Shown here: positions 54,644 through 64,000 of the stretch, in pieces
Numbering within the stretch: the first letter of the stretch is position 1
Layout of the letters: every line of letters starts with the position of its first letter
From: Indioceanicola profundi
Lineage (GTDB): Bacteria > Pseudomonadota > Alphaproteobacteria > Azospirillales > Azospirillaceae
Direction of reading: 5' to 3'
Assembly (NCBI RefSeq): GCF_003568845.1
Contig: NZ_CP030126.1
Location: 1,887,001-1,951,000, forward strand
DNA length: 64,000 nt
Notes under the pieces: generated by a model
Told to the model about the DNA's origin: nothing
What the model saw: only the letters and a program-made list of their open reading frames with translations
Databases searched by the model: none
Position numbers and translations under genes: made by a program

Positions 54644-55560
54644 TCCCGCGCCCATTCCCGCTCCCAGGGCGGGACCGGGCCGAACAGTTCGACCAGGAAG
54701 TCGATCAGCACCCGCACCCGGACAGGCAGATGCCGGCTGTTGGGATAAAGGGCGGTAACGGCGTGGCCGGGCGGCGGGAAACCCGGCAGCACCGCCTCCA
54801 GCCTGCCGTCCCGTAGATCCTCCCAGACCTCCCACAGGGATTTCAGCGCCAGCCCGTGCCCGGCAATGCACCAGTCCCGCAGCACTTCCCCATTGCTGGA
54901 ATCCATGTTGCCCGATACCGGCAGGGTCACGGGGCCGTGCGGCGTCTCCAGCGTCCAGCGGTATTGCTGCGAGCCGGGGAAGCGCAGAAGCAGGCAGTTG
55001 TGATGCAGCAGATCCTCCGGCAGCTCCGGCCGGCCATGCCGGGCGAGATAGGCCGGGGCCGCCACGATGACGCGCCGGTTGGCGGCCAGCGTGCGGGCGA
55101 TGGCGGTGGAATCCTCGAGCGCCGCGATGCGGATCGCCAGATCCACCTGTTCCTCGATCAGGTCCACCAGCCGGTCGGTCAGGTCCAGGCGAACCTGGAT
55201 ATCGGGAAACCGCTCCAGGAAGGCCGGGATGTGCGGGGCCACGTAGCGCCGTCCGAACCCGCAGGGCGCCGTCACCTTGATCGGGCCGGAGGGGCGGGCC
55301 GTGCGCTCCGCCAGTTCGCTGCGCGCCTGCTCCAACTGGGCCAGGATGACGCGGCAATGCTCATAGAAGCTGGACCCCTCGCCCGTGCAGTCGACACGGC
55401 GGGTGGTGCGGTTCAGCAGCCGAACGCCGAGCTGCGATTCCAGCCGCGCGATGCGGTTGCTGACCAGCGCCGGCGACATGCGGAGGGAGCGCCCGGCCGC
55501 CGACAGGCTGCCAAGCTCCACCACCCGCGCGAAGATCGTCATGTCATCGGTATCGGGCAC
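54640..55560 (-). CDS. LysR-family transcriptional regulator
   Basis: The 306-residue regulator has an N-terminal winged helix (FARVVELGSLSAAGRSLRMS and LVSNRIARLESQLGVRLLNR) and a C-terminal effector domain with IKVTAPCGFGRRYVAPHIPAF. The start may be the GTG at 55560 or the ATG at 55542. It lies between the purine and urease blocks, but targets cannot be inferred from position; such regulators often control a neighbouring operon. Confidence 0.88.
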   Translation of the reverse strand: MPDTDDMTIFARVVELGSLSAAGRSLRMSPALVSNRIARLESQLGVRLLNRTTRRVDCTGEGSSFYEHCRVILAQLEQARSELAERTARPSGPIKVTAPCGFGRRYVAPHIPAFLERFPDIQVRLDLTDRLVDLIEEQVDLAIRIAALEDSTAIARTLAANRRVIVAAPAYLARHGRPELPEDLLHHNCLLLRFPGSQQYRWTLETPHGPVTLPVSGNMDSSNGEVLRDWCIAGHGLALKSLWEVWEDLRDGRLEAVLPGFPPPGHAVTALYPNSRHLPVRVRVLIDFLVELFGPVPPWEREWARD

Positions 55561-55600
55561 GGCTGATCCGCTGCTGCTCCGTCATGAATCCCACGATGGC

Positions 55601-56176
55601 TCAGGAAACCGCAAGTGCCAAGCCGCCCAGCGCCGTCAGCCCGCCGATCAGGCGCGACGCCATGTGGAAGCGCCGGGGCGCCGCCGCGGCCAGCGCCAGG
55701 CCGATGGCATGCAGCGCCGTGGTGGCGAGAAGGAAGCCGGCGGCGTAGAAGCCCGCCCCCGCCCCGGCCGGAAGCTCCTGCCCGTGCGCGGCCCCATGGA
55801 ACAGGGCGAACAGCCCGGCCACGCCCACCGCCGCCGAAACCGGCAGCCGGCCCGCCCAGGCCACGGCGAGGCCGAGGACCAGGACGGAGGCCAGGATCAT
55901 CCCCTCCACCTGCGGCAGCGTCAGGCCCGACATGGCGAGGCCGGCTCCCAGCGCCATGACGCCCAGGAACGCCGCCGGCACCTGCCACAACGCCCGCCCG
56001 CCGAGCTGTGCGGCCCAGAGGCCGACCGCCGCCATGGCCAGCATGTGATCCAGCCCCAGCAGCGGATGGGCAAGGCCGGCGACGAAGCCGCCGATATTTC
56101 CATGGCCGCTATGGGCCGCGGCCGGCGCCGCGATCAGGGCTAGACCGAGGGAGAGGAGAAACGGGGTCGGGCGCAA
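55601..56176 (-). CDS. ureJ: HupE/UreJ nickel-related membrane protein
   Basis: The 191-residue protein has a signal-like start (MRPTPFLLSLGLALIAAPAA), HSGH and AHPLLGLDHMLAMAA histidine motifs and about six membrane segments with LFALFHGAAHG. HupE/UreJ proteins are thought to bring nickel to urease or hydrogenase. The start is a TTG at 56176, fixed by AGGAGG seven bases before it. It is the last gene of the urease operon, 11 bases after ureG. Confidence 0.9.
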   Translation of the reverse strand: MRPTPFLLSLGLALIAAPAAAHSGHGNIGGFVAGLAHPLLGLDHMLAMAAVGLWAAQLGGRALWQVPAAFLGVMALGAGLAMSGLTLPQVEGMILASVLVLGLAVAWAGRLPVSAAVGVAGLFALFHGAAHGQELPAGAGAGFYAAGFLLATTALHAIGLALAAAAPRRFHMASRLIGGLTALGGLALAVS

Positions 56177-56187
56177 GGCGGTGCCTC

Positions 56188-56828
<641 letters not shown>

Positions 56829-56832
<4 letters not shown>

Positions 56833-57509
56833 GAGCGGAACAGCCTCGTATACTGGGTTTCGTGCGCAAGGGAGCAGAGTTCCAGGCCCGGCGCCGCCGT
56901 GCCCAGCTCGTCGATATCCGCGGCCAGGGCCGCCCTGCCGACCGCGGCGACCGCCTGCCCCAGCCGGGCCGTGGCGATCTGCCCGTCGGTCTGCCCCAGC
57001 GGCACCAGCCGCACGGCGGCGGAGACCAGATTGGACGCGATGCCGTGCAGATAGGCGTGCAGCGCCGGTTCCAGGGCGATCCCGTGGGCGGCGCAGGCAA
57101 CCGCCATCGCCGTGCAATGCGCGACCGGCAGCCCGGCCCTCCGCCTGGCGAACTCGTCCAGCAGGGGATGCGGCCAGGCCCGGCGGGTCACGGTCAGGAA
57201 GGCCTGCCCCTGCTGCCGGCTTTCCAGCGCCGTTTCGGAGGAGGCGCGGAAGGCCGCGGCAAGGTCGGCCAGCCCGTCCAGTTCCGCGGGATCGCCGGCA
57301 ACCCGGTGCGTGGCGGCGAACAGCACGGCATCCACCCATCCCCCGCCGCGTTCCAGCACGGCGGCGATATAGGCGACGGCGCCGTCCACATCCCGCACCT
57401 GCCCCGCCTCCACCGCCCATTCCAGCCCGTGGCTGTAGCTGAACGCCCCCACCGGATATGCCGGCGAGGTCCAGGCCAGCAGGCGGTACAGGGCGGCGTC
57501 AGTGGTCAT
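56829..57509 (-). CDS. ureF: Urease accessory protein UreF
   Basis: The 226-residue protein is the UreF adaptor that joins UreG and UreD to apo-urease: [21 protein letters not shown] and SRQQGQAFL are typical. The chosen ATG at 57509 overlaps the last 11 bases of ureE. Longer in-frame starts up to 57599 would read through the repetitive His-tail DNA of ureE and are unlikely. Confidence 0.94.
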
Positions 57510-58041
57510 GGCGGTGCCCATGGCCGTGGTCGTGGCCGTGGCCGTGGCCGTGGTCGTGATGGTGCTCGTGACTATGCGCATGCCCATGCCCGCCGGCATA
57601 GGCGCCGGATTCCGGGTCGAAGGGTGCGCGCACGGGATGCACGATGGCCCCCAGCCCGTGCAGCATCAGCACGATCACATGATCGTCCCGGATCAGGATG
57701 CGGGCGCCATCGAACTGCGCCGGCAAATGCCGGTTGCCCAGGTGCCAGGCCAGCCGCACCAGCGTGGCCGCATCCTTCGCCGTCACCTCCACCAAGGGCT
57801 CCGCCGCCGCCTTGACCAGCACGGTGCGCCCGTCCTCCAGCCTCAGCCCGTCGCCATCGAGCAGCGCCGTGGCGCGCGGCAGGTCCAGCAGGAATTCCAG
57901 CCCCGCCGCCCCGCGCAGCCGGAAGCGCCGTCGGTGCCGGGCGTCGTAGTCCAACGTGATGCGGTCGGCGGCTTCGGCAGGGTTCCAGGACCCGGCGGGC
58001 AGAACCTCGGTGGCGCGGGGAAGGTTCGGGGCCATGCTCAT
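57499..58041 (-). CDS. ureE: Urease nickel chaperone UreE with His-rich tail
   Basis: The 180-residue protein binds nickel and hands it to UreG. A typical UreE body (WHLGNRHLPAQF, HVIVLMLHGLGAIVHPVRAPFDPESGAY in parts) is followed by a tail with about 16 histidines, encoded by a 6-bp-periodic DNA repeat. The start ATG at 58041 overlaps the stop of vapC (TGATG). GGGAG lies 10 bases before the ATG, inside vapC. Later ATGs exist at 58035. Confidence 0.94.
   Translation of the reverse strand: MSMAPNLPRATEVLPAGSWNPAEAADRITLDYDARHRRRFRLRGAAGLEFLLDLPRATALLDGDGLRLEDGRTVLVKAAAEPLVEVTAKDAATLVRLAWHLGNRHLPAQFDGARILIRDDHVIVLMLHGLGAIVHPVRAPFDPESGAYAGGHGHAHSHEHHHDHGHGHGHDHGHGHRHDH
57521..57558 (-). repeat. 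Hexamer-periodic repeat encoding the UreE histidine tail
   Basis: The plus strand reads TGGCCGTGGTCGTGGCCGTG and continues in the same 6-base rhythm, encoding repeated His-Gly/Asp pairs. It lies about 10 bases from the ureF start codon. Slippage here in multiples of six would change tail length without breaking the frame. Confidence 0.7.
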
Positions 58042-58412
58042 CAATGCAGCACTCCCGAGGCCACATCCAGCTCGACCGCCGCCTGATGCAGGCGCCTGTC
58101 GCGGGTCCAGATGCCGGCCGCGGGCGTCAAACGAACAGCGGCAAGAAGATGCGCATCCACATATCCGATGCCCCGTCCGAACAGGCGATGCCGGTCGATC
58201 AGCGCCATGACTTCCGCATCCTCCGCGACCGCGAGTTGGGGCAATTCCTTTAGCTGCTCCACCACGACATCGCGGTTGGCGATGCTTCCCAATGCGACCT
58301 CACCCAGGATGAAGGGGTGCCCTGCGACCCGGCGTTCTACAAGGAGGGACATCAGCACCTCATCCCGTGCGCGGAGATGGTCGATCCAGACGGAGCTGTC
58401 GACCAGGATCAT
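58041..58412 (-). CDS. vapC: VapC-type PIN-domain toxin
   Basis: The 123-residue protein is a PIN-domain ribonuclease with all four acidic residues: Asp5 (LVDSSVWIDH), Glu38 (LGEVALGS), Asp86 (GYVDAHLLAAV) and Asp105 (WTRDRRL). VapC toxins usually cleave tRNA or rRNA. It overlaps vapB upstream by four bases (ATGA) and its stop codon overlaps the ureE start by one base. It lies between ureC and ureE, which is not a usual place for it. Confidence 0.92.
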   Translation of the reverse strand: MILVDSSVWIDHLRARDEVLMSLLVERRVAGHPFILGEVALGSIANRDVVVEQLKELPQLAVAEDAEVMALIDRHRLFGRGIGYVDAHLLAAVRLTPAAGIWTRDRRLHQAAVELDVASGVLH

Positions 58413-58606
58413 GTGGATTCCGGCCGCCGGCGAGGAGCGGCGGTCGCGGCGGGATCGCTGCCGCCCAATAGGGCCAGCCGGCGGGACGCCTCCAGTTCGA
58501 CCAGGGTCTTCAGCGCTTTGTTCAGCAGAGCGGATGTCTCCTGTATTTCGGTATAGCGCCGGGCCTTGGCCACCAGCTCATCATCCAGGGTCACAGTGGT
58601 GCGCAT
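58409..58606 (-). CDS. vapB: VapB-type antitoxin
   Basis: The 65-residue protein begins MRTTVTLDDELVAKARRYTE, the ribbon-helix-helix start of VapB antitoxins of this class, and ends in an Arg/Pro-rich tail that would neutralise VapC. GGGAGA lies upstream of the ATG at 58606. The frame is open to 58669, but the ATG at 58606 fits the family. It starts 62 bases after ureC. Confidence 0.9.
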   Translation of the reverse strand: MRTTVTLDDELVAKARRYTEIQETSALLNKALKTLVELEASRRLALLGGSDPAATAAPRRRPEST

Positions 58607-58668
58607 CGCCTGTCTCCCGCCCAAGTCCACATCAGAAACATCATACATTGATGCACATATCCGTGCCA
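58607..58668 (-). promoter_or_regulatory. Possible vapBC promoter/operator between ureC and vapB
   Basis: This 62-base gap is AT-richer than its surroundings and contains the near-palindrome TGCATCAATGTA (minus strand), of the kind autoregulating antitoxins bind. No clear -35/-10 pair is visible. A start site here would give vapBC, and perhaps ureE-F-G-J, a promoter of their own. Confidence 0.3.
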
Positions 58669-60381
<1,713 letters not shown>

Positions 60382-60384
60382 GGC

Positions 60385-60717
60385 TCAGCCCCCCTGACCC
60401 GTTGCGGGCGCATCCAGATCGCCCATGATCTCCTGCCGGAAGCCGATGGCGCGACGCAGGCCGGCATAGGGGATCAGCCGCACCTCCCGGCTCTGCCCCG
60501 GCTCGAAGCGGATGGCGGTGCCCGCGGGAATGTCCAGCCGCATGCCCCGCGCCGCCGCCCGGTCGAAATCCAGCGCCGGATTGACCTCGAAGAAATGATA
60601 GTGGCTGCCGACCTGCACCGGACGGTCGCCGGTGTTGGAGACGGGCAGCGCGATGGCCTGTCGATCCGCGTTCAGCGTGATCTCGCCTTCGGCAGTGATG
60701 ATTTCCCCCGGGATCAT
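60385..60717 (-). CDS. ureB: Urease beta subunit UreB
   Basis: The 110-residue protein matches Ure[41 protein letters not shown] and [10 protein letters not shown]. It forms the urease core with UreA and UreC. It lies 11 bases after ureA and 3 bases before ureC. Confidence 0.97.
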   Translation of the reverse strand: MIPGEIITAEGEITLNADRQAIALPVSNTGDRPVQVGSHYHFFEVNPALDFDRAAARGMRLDIPAGTAIRFEPGQSREVRLIPYAGLRRAIGFRQEIMGDLDAPATGQGG

Positions 60718-60728
60718 GGCGGCCCCTC

Positions 60729-61031
60729 CTAGCGGATCGGCTGGTGGACGGTGACCAGCTTGGTCCCATCGGGGAAGGTGGCCTCCACCTGGATATCGTG
60801 GATCATCTCCGCCACCCCCTCCATCACCTGATCGCGGGTCAGCACCTGCGCCCCGGCCTGCATCAGCTCCGCCACGTTGCGCCCGTCCCGCGCCCCTTCC
60901 ACCACCGTGTCGGTGATCAGGGCGATGGCTTCGGGATGGTTCAGCTTCACGCCGCGCTCCAGCCGGCGGCGCGCCACCATGGCCGCCATGGCGACCAGCA
61001 GCTTGTCCTTTTCACGCGGGGTCAGGTTCAT
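60729..61031 (-). CDS. ureA: Urease gamma subunit UreA
   Basis: The 100-residue protein matches Ure[41 protein letters not shown] and [19 protein letters not shown]. It lies 18 bases after ureD. Confidence 0.97.
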   Translation of the reverse strand: MNLTPREKDKLLVAMAAMVARRRLERGVKLNHPEAIALITDTVVEGARDGRNVAELMQAGAQVLTRDQVMEGVAEMIHDIQVEATFPDGTKLVTVHQPIR

Positions 61032-61049
61032 CTGGGCTGGGTCCTACCT

Positions 61050-61952
61050 CTAGCAATGCCAGACACGGGGAAGCCGGGCCGGCAGCCCGGCCGCGGCGGC
61101 GCGAAGGGATGCGGCGACGGCGATAACGGCGCCCCGCATGGCGGGATCGGTCCCGGCCAGCACGCGCACCACCAGCAACCCGTCGAAGCTGGTCGCCCCG
61201 CCCTGCACGCCGGCGCCGGCCAGCACCTCCCGCACCCGCTCCAGATGCTGGCCGGCATCGTCGCCGAGATAGAGCAGGGTGGCGCAGGCCGTGGCCTCCC
61301 CGAAGCCGAAGGGCGCGTTCAGCAGGCCGCCGACATCTCCGTGCAGATGCATGGCATCCGCCCAGACCAGCCGCCCGTTGCGGCGGATGCGCCAGGAATC
61401 GTGCAGCAGCCCCGTCCGGAACCGCTCCCCATGCGCGGTGCGGCCCAGCACGATGCTCTCCACCGCCAGCAGCCGCCCGCCCTCGGCCACATCGGCGGCG
61501 AACAGGCGGCGCAGGCGCGCCCCGTCGAACAGGATGGTTTCCTGCGCCAACCATTCGGCCCAGGCCCCCGCCCCGACCTGCACGCCCACCTCGACCTGGG
61601 CATGGCCCTCGCCGGGCCGCGCCCGGTAGAGCCGCTCCGCCGCCTGGGTGGTCACGGTGGCGGCCGCACCCGGCCCCACCTCCACCTCGATGCGCAGACG
61701 GTCGCCGCCGGTCAGGCCGCCGCTGGTGGTCAGCAGCACGGCCTGGGGCGGCTCATCCGGTTCCACATGGGGGAACAGCACCCGGGCAGGCGCGCGCTGG
61801 AACAGATCGGCCAGCACCGTCCCGCCGCGGCCGGCCTTGAAGGCGACTCTGGCGGCGCCATCCACCCTTTGCAGCCGGACAGGCGGCGCCACCGCTCCCT
61901 GCCCGGAAGCAGGCGGTTGCACATCTTCTAAGCAGCTTGCCGGAAATCTCAT
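61050..61952 (-). CDS. ureD: Urease accessory protein UreD
   Basis: The 300-residue scaffold of the nickel-insertion complex has LLTTSGGLTGGDRLRIEVEV, ATVTTQAAERLYRARPGEGH and LAQETILFDGARLRR. The ATG at 61952 gives MRFPASCLEDVQ; the open frame upstream to 62408 overlaps the next gene's shadow and has no support. It is the first gene of the urease operon. The 226 bases upstream must hold the promoter; no clear motif is recognised there. Confidence 0.94.
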   Translation of the reverse strand: MRFPASCLEDVQPPASGQGAVAPPVRLQRVDGAARVAFKAGRGGTVLADLFQRAPARVLFPHVEPDEPPQAVLLTTSGGLTGGDRLRIEVEVGPGAAATVTTQAAERLYRARPGEGHAQVEVGVQVGAGAWAEWLAQETILFDGARLRRLFAADVAEGGRLLAVESIVLGRTAHGERFRTGLLHDSWRIRRNGRLVWADAMHLHGDVGGLLNAPFGFGEATACATLLYLGDDAGQHLERVREVLAGAGVQGGATSFDGLLVVRVLAGTDPAMRGAVIAVAASLRAAAAGLPARLPRVWHC

Positions 61953-62178
61953 CACTTCTGCGCCGCTGCCCCCTGCGGCGGAAGGTCGAACAGGGGCGCT
62001 CCGCATTCCAGCAGCGTGAGGGCGGTTCCTGGCGCGCCGGCCCCGGAGGCCTGCCTTTGCGGGAATGCCAGCCAGCGCACCACCCTCGGGAACCGTGCCG
62101 TCCAACGCATGCCGCCGCCTCCCCTTCGATGTCCACCCTCCAGGGTTCAGCAGATTCCGTGCCAAGCGGAGCCGGCGG

Positions 62179-63093
62179 TCACATCGCCCGCAGGAAGGCC
62201 CGGACCACGGCGGCCGAATTGTCGGCGGCAAGCTGCATGAAGGTGAAGATCCGGTTGTCCCCCTCGTCGCCCCCGGCGAGGTCGGAGAGGGAGCGGAAGG
62301 CGATGAAGGGCACCCCGTTGGCATGGGCGACCATCGCCACCGCGCCCGACTCCATGTCCAGCGCATCGGCGTCGAAGGTCTTGAAGGCGTAGGTGCGGAA
62401 CGCCGCATTGTCCATGAAGACCGGCCCGGTCAGCCCGTTGCCGCCGATCACGACCCTCGGCTCCTCCTCAAGGCAGGAGTCCGGCTTGGCGCACCGGTCC
62501 AGCGGCACATCCACCAGCGCCTTGCGCGCCAGGGTCAGCAGCTTTTCATCCACCTCGAACCAGAACCGCATCTCACCCTCGGGATGGGCGCTGCTGCGCA
62601 CCGGAACCTCCTGCGGGTGGATCATCCCGTAATTGGGGAAGCTGGCCGGGCGCCAGGGCGGCGGGGCATAGGTGCCGTCCGGCCGCTCGCGGGCGAAGGT
62701 GCCTTCCAGATAGTTGCCCCAGCGGGCCGGCACGGTGACGTCGCCCACATTCAACTCCGGGTCGATGCCGCCTGCGATCCCGCTGAAGACGATGGCCTGG
62801 ACCGGAAACCGGTCCAGCAGAAGCTGGGTGGTCATGGCCGCGTTCACGATGCTGATCCCGCTCAGGACCAGCACCACCGGCTTGCCCTCCAGCATGCCCG
62901 TGGTGAAGCGCACGCCATTGACGGTCCGGTGCTCCTGCGCCTCGGTCGCGGCCAGGAGCTTCTTCATCTCCGGCTCGAAGGCGGAGAGCACGGCGACCCG
63001 CGGCGGCTGCTCCGTCCCGGAAACGCTCTCCGCCGCCTGTCCGGCCGAGGCCAAACTGCACAGAATGAAAAGCCCCGCCATGACGCGCTTCAT
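62179..63093 (-). CDS. Exported nucleoside phosphorylase/MTA-SAH nucleosidase-like protein
   Basis: The 304-residue protein has a signal peptide (MKRVMAGLFILCSLASAGQA) followed by a phosphorylase-superfamily domain: VAVLSAFEPEMKKLL, VVLVLSGISIVNAAMTTQLL, IVFSGIAGGIDPELNVGDV, DALDMESGAVAMVA and FRSLSDLAGG. These resemble MTA/SAH nucleosidase, but export to the periplasm and extra loops (GYGM-like NYGMIHPQEVPV) set it apart. The ATG at 63093 follows GAGGGGGT. The natural substrate is unknown. Confidence 0.86.
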   Translation of the reverse strand: MKRVMAGLFILCSLASAGQAAESVSGTEQPPRVAVLSAFEPEMKKLLAATEAQEHRTVNGVRFTTGMLEGKPVVLVLSGISIVNAAMTTQLLLDRFPVQAIVFSGIAGGIDPELNVGDVTVPARWGNYLEGTFARERPDGTYAPPPWRPASFPNYGMIHPQEVPVRSSAHPEGEMRFWFEVDEKLLTLARKALVDVPLDRCAKPDSCLEEEPRVVIGGNGLTGPVFMDNAAFRTYAFKTFDADALDMESGAVAMVAHANGVPFIAFRSLSDLAGGDEGDNRIFTFMQLAADNSAAVVRAFLRAM

Positions 63094-63243
63094 CGCCCAC
63101 CCCCTCTGTTGCACCGCAACACGATAGGAAGACGCCGATCGCAGCGCAACTGGCAGCAGAAGGAGGGGCGAGCAGAAATGAAGACGGTGACTGCAAAGCC
63201 GCCGCAGGGCACCGGTCAGGAATCCAGCCCTGGAAAGTCAAGG

Positions 63244-63329
63244 TGGTGCCCCAGGCCGGACTCGAACCAGCACGACCTTTCGGCCAACAGATTTTGAGTC
63301 TGCCGCGTCTACCATTTCGCCACTGGGGC
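63244..63329 (-). tRNA. tRNA-Leu (CAA)
   Basis: The 86-base gene folds as a class II tRNA. The acceptor GCCCCAG pairs with CTGGGGC, followed by A and an encoded CCA. The D-arm is TGGCGAAATGGTAGACGC, the anticodon loop CTCAAAA gives anticodon CAA for leucine UUG codons, and there is a variable arm and TTCGAGTCC T-loop. Confidence 0.95.
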
Positions 63330-63570
63330 ACCGGGCGCTTGGACGCGGGCGGGATCATAGCGGGCGGTCCGGCGGCGTCAAACTGAATCGTCATGGCGCG
63401 GCTTCTGCCCGGAATGGGTAGGCCCGCGGCTGCCCCGTTCGATGTTCCCGCGGCCCAATGGGCGCGATTGCCTGTCCCGGACACGGCTGGTACAGGTGGG
63501 GGCCCCCTGATCGACCGGGGGCGGCCGTGCCACGGCCCCGCCCCCGACCGCGCCTGCGAGGTTTCTTCCC

Positions 63571-64000
63571 GTGATCCGCCCGCTTTATGACTGGACCATG
63601 CGTCTGGCCGCGCATCCGCGCGCAATGTGGAGCCTCGCCGGCGTCTCCTTCGCCGAGAGCTCCTTCTTCCCGATCCCGCCGGACGTCATGCTTATTCCGA
63701 TGATCCTGGCCAACCGGAAGAAGGCCTTCCTGATCGCCGCCGTCTGCACGCTGGCCTCGGTCATCGGCGGGCTTTTCGGCTATCTGATCGGCTACGCCCT
63801 GTACGAGGCGGTCGCCGAGCCGATTCTGCAGGCCTACGGCTATGTCGACCAGTTCGCCGCGTTCGAGGCGAAGTACAACGAGTGGGGCGCGCTGATCGTT
63901 GCCGGCGGGGCGCTTACACCTTTCCCCTACAAGATCACCACCGTGTTCAGCGGCATGGTGGGCATGACCATTCCGGGCTTCATCGTCGCCTCTATCATCG
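63571..64000 (+). CDS. DedA/YqaA-like membrane protein, N-terminal part (cut by window end)
   Basis: The frame starts with GTG at 63571 and runs past the right edge, giving 143 residues. It has ESSFFPIPPDVMLIPMILAN, TLASVIGGLFGYLIGYALYE and a third hydrophobic segment near the edge, characteristic of the SNARE-associated/DedA (YqaA) family of inner-membrane proteins, linked to lipid transport. GTG gives the family-typical N-terminus IRPLYDWTMRLAAHP; an in-frame ATG at 63598 is an alternative. Confidence 0.87.
   Translation, partial: MIRPLYDWTMRLAAHPRAMWSLAGVSFAESSFFPIPPDVMLIPMILANRKKAFLIAAVCTLASVIGGLFGYLIGYALYEAVAEPILQAYGYVDQFAAFEAKYNEWGALIVAGGALTPFPYKITTVFSGMVGMTIPGFIVASII

Noticed and set aside
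63178-63297. Open frame starting at an ATG after GGAGGGG and reading ...CPRPDSNQHDLSANRF
   Set aside because: It reads through the tRNA-Leu gene on the antisense strand. This peptide ending is a well-known artefact of frames across tRNA-Leu genes.

Overview
The window is GC-rich, densely coded chromosomal DNA that looks like an alphaproteobacterium of the order Rhodospirillales (Azospirillum-like). This is inferred from the conserved order mutY / DUF721 / dsbA-like / smc, the PuuD-type urate oxidase, and the general gene content. I see no insertion sequence, prophage, CRISPR array or rRNA operon. There is one tRNA gene, tRNA-Leu(CAA), near the right end.

Layout. (1) 1-12 kb: a PPK2-type polyphosphate kinase, then a GlgE-pathway cluster. 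It holds a GH13-GlgE fusion, an outer-membrane barrel protein, a trehalose synthase-maltokinase fusion and branching enzyme GlgB. Together these convert trehalose to maltose, to maltose-1-phosphate, to linear alpha-glucan, to branched glucan. (2) 12-20 kb: small exported proteins, a DUF1194 protein, mutY, a DUF721 protein whose start codon overlaps that of mutY, a DsbA-like protein, smc and a lipoprotein. (3) 20-39 kb: housekeeping and stress genes. These are a CBS-domain protein, UspA, a ZIP transporter, a cupin, a phosphatase, methyltransferases, PmbA/TldE, TrkH, a TPR protein preceded by a possible leader ORF, a CBM-like lipoprotein, PurD, a threonine-aldolase-like enzyme, XseA, a thioredoxin-reductase-like protein, DUF1329, a GDSL esterase and a crotonase. 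(4) 39.8-43.5 kb: a two-subunit IorAB-type molybdenum hydroxylase and a MipA-like porin.

(5) 43.5-54 kb: a nearly complete purine-catabolism block. XdhA/XdhB (with XdhC as cofactor chaperone) make urate, PuuD makes 5-hydroxyisourate, UraH and UraD make allantoin, PuuE makes allantoate and an AllC-like amidohydrolase opens it. An extra M20 peptidase-like gene follows. xdhC carries an apparent one-base frameshift in a C4 tract. (6) 54.1-62 kb: a small ribbon-helix-helix gene pair, a LysR regulator, then a full urease operon (ureD-A-B-C, ureE-F-G, ureJ/hupE). A VapBC toxin-antitoxin pair sits between ureC and ureE in the same orientation, and the vapC stop codon overlaps the ureE start codon. 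Purine degradation can yield urea, so the two blocks form one nitrogen-salvage region. (7) 62-64 kb: an exported nucleosidase, tRNA-Leu and the start of a DedA/YqaA-like membrane protein cut by the window edge.

The observations most worth a second look are vapBC inside the urease operon, the short ORF with a 14-base perfect Shine-Dalgarno ahead of the TPR gene, the xdhC frameshift, the GH13-GlgE fusion, and the overlapping divergent starts of mutY and the DUF721 gene.
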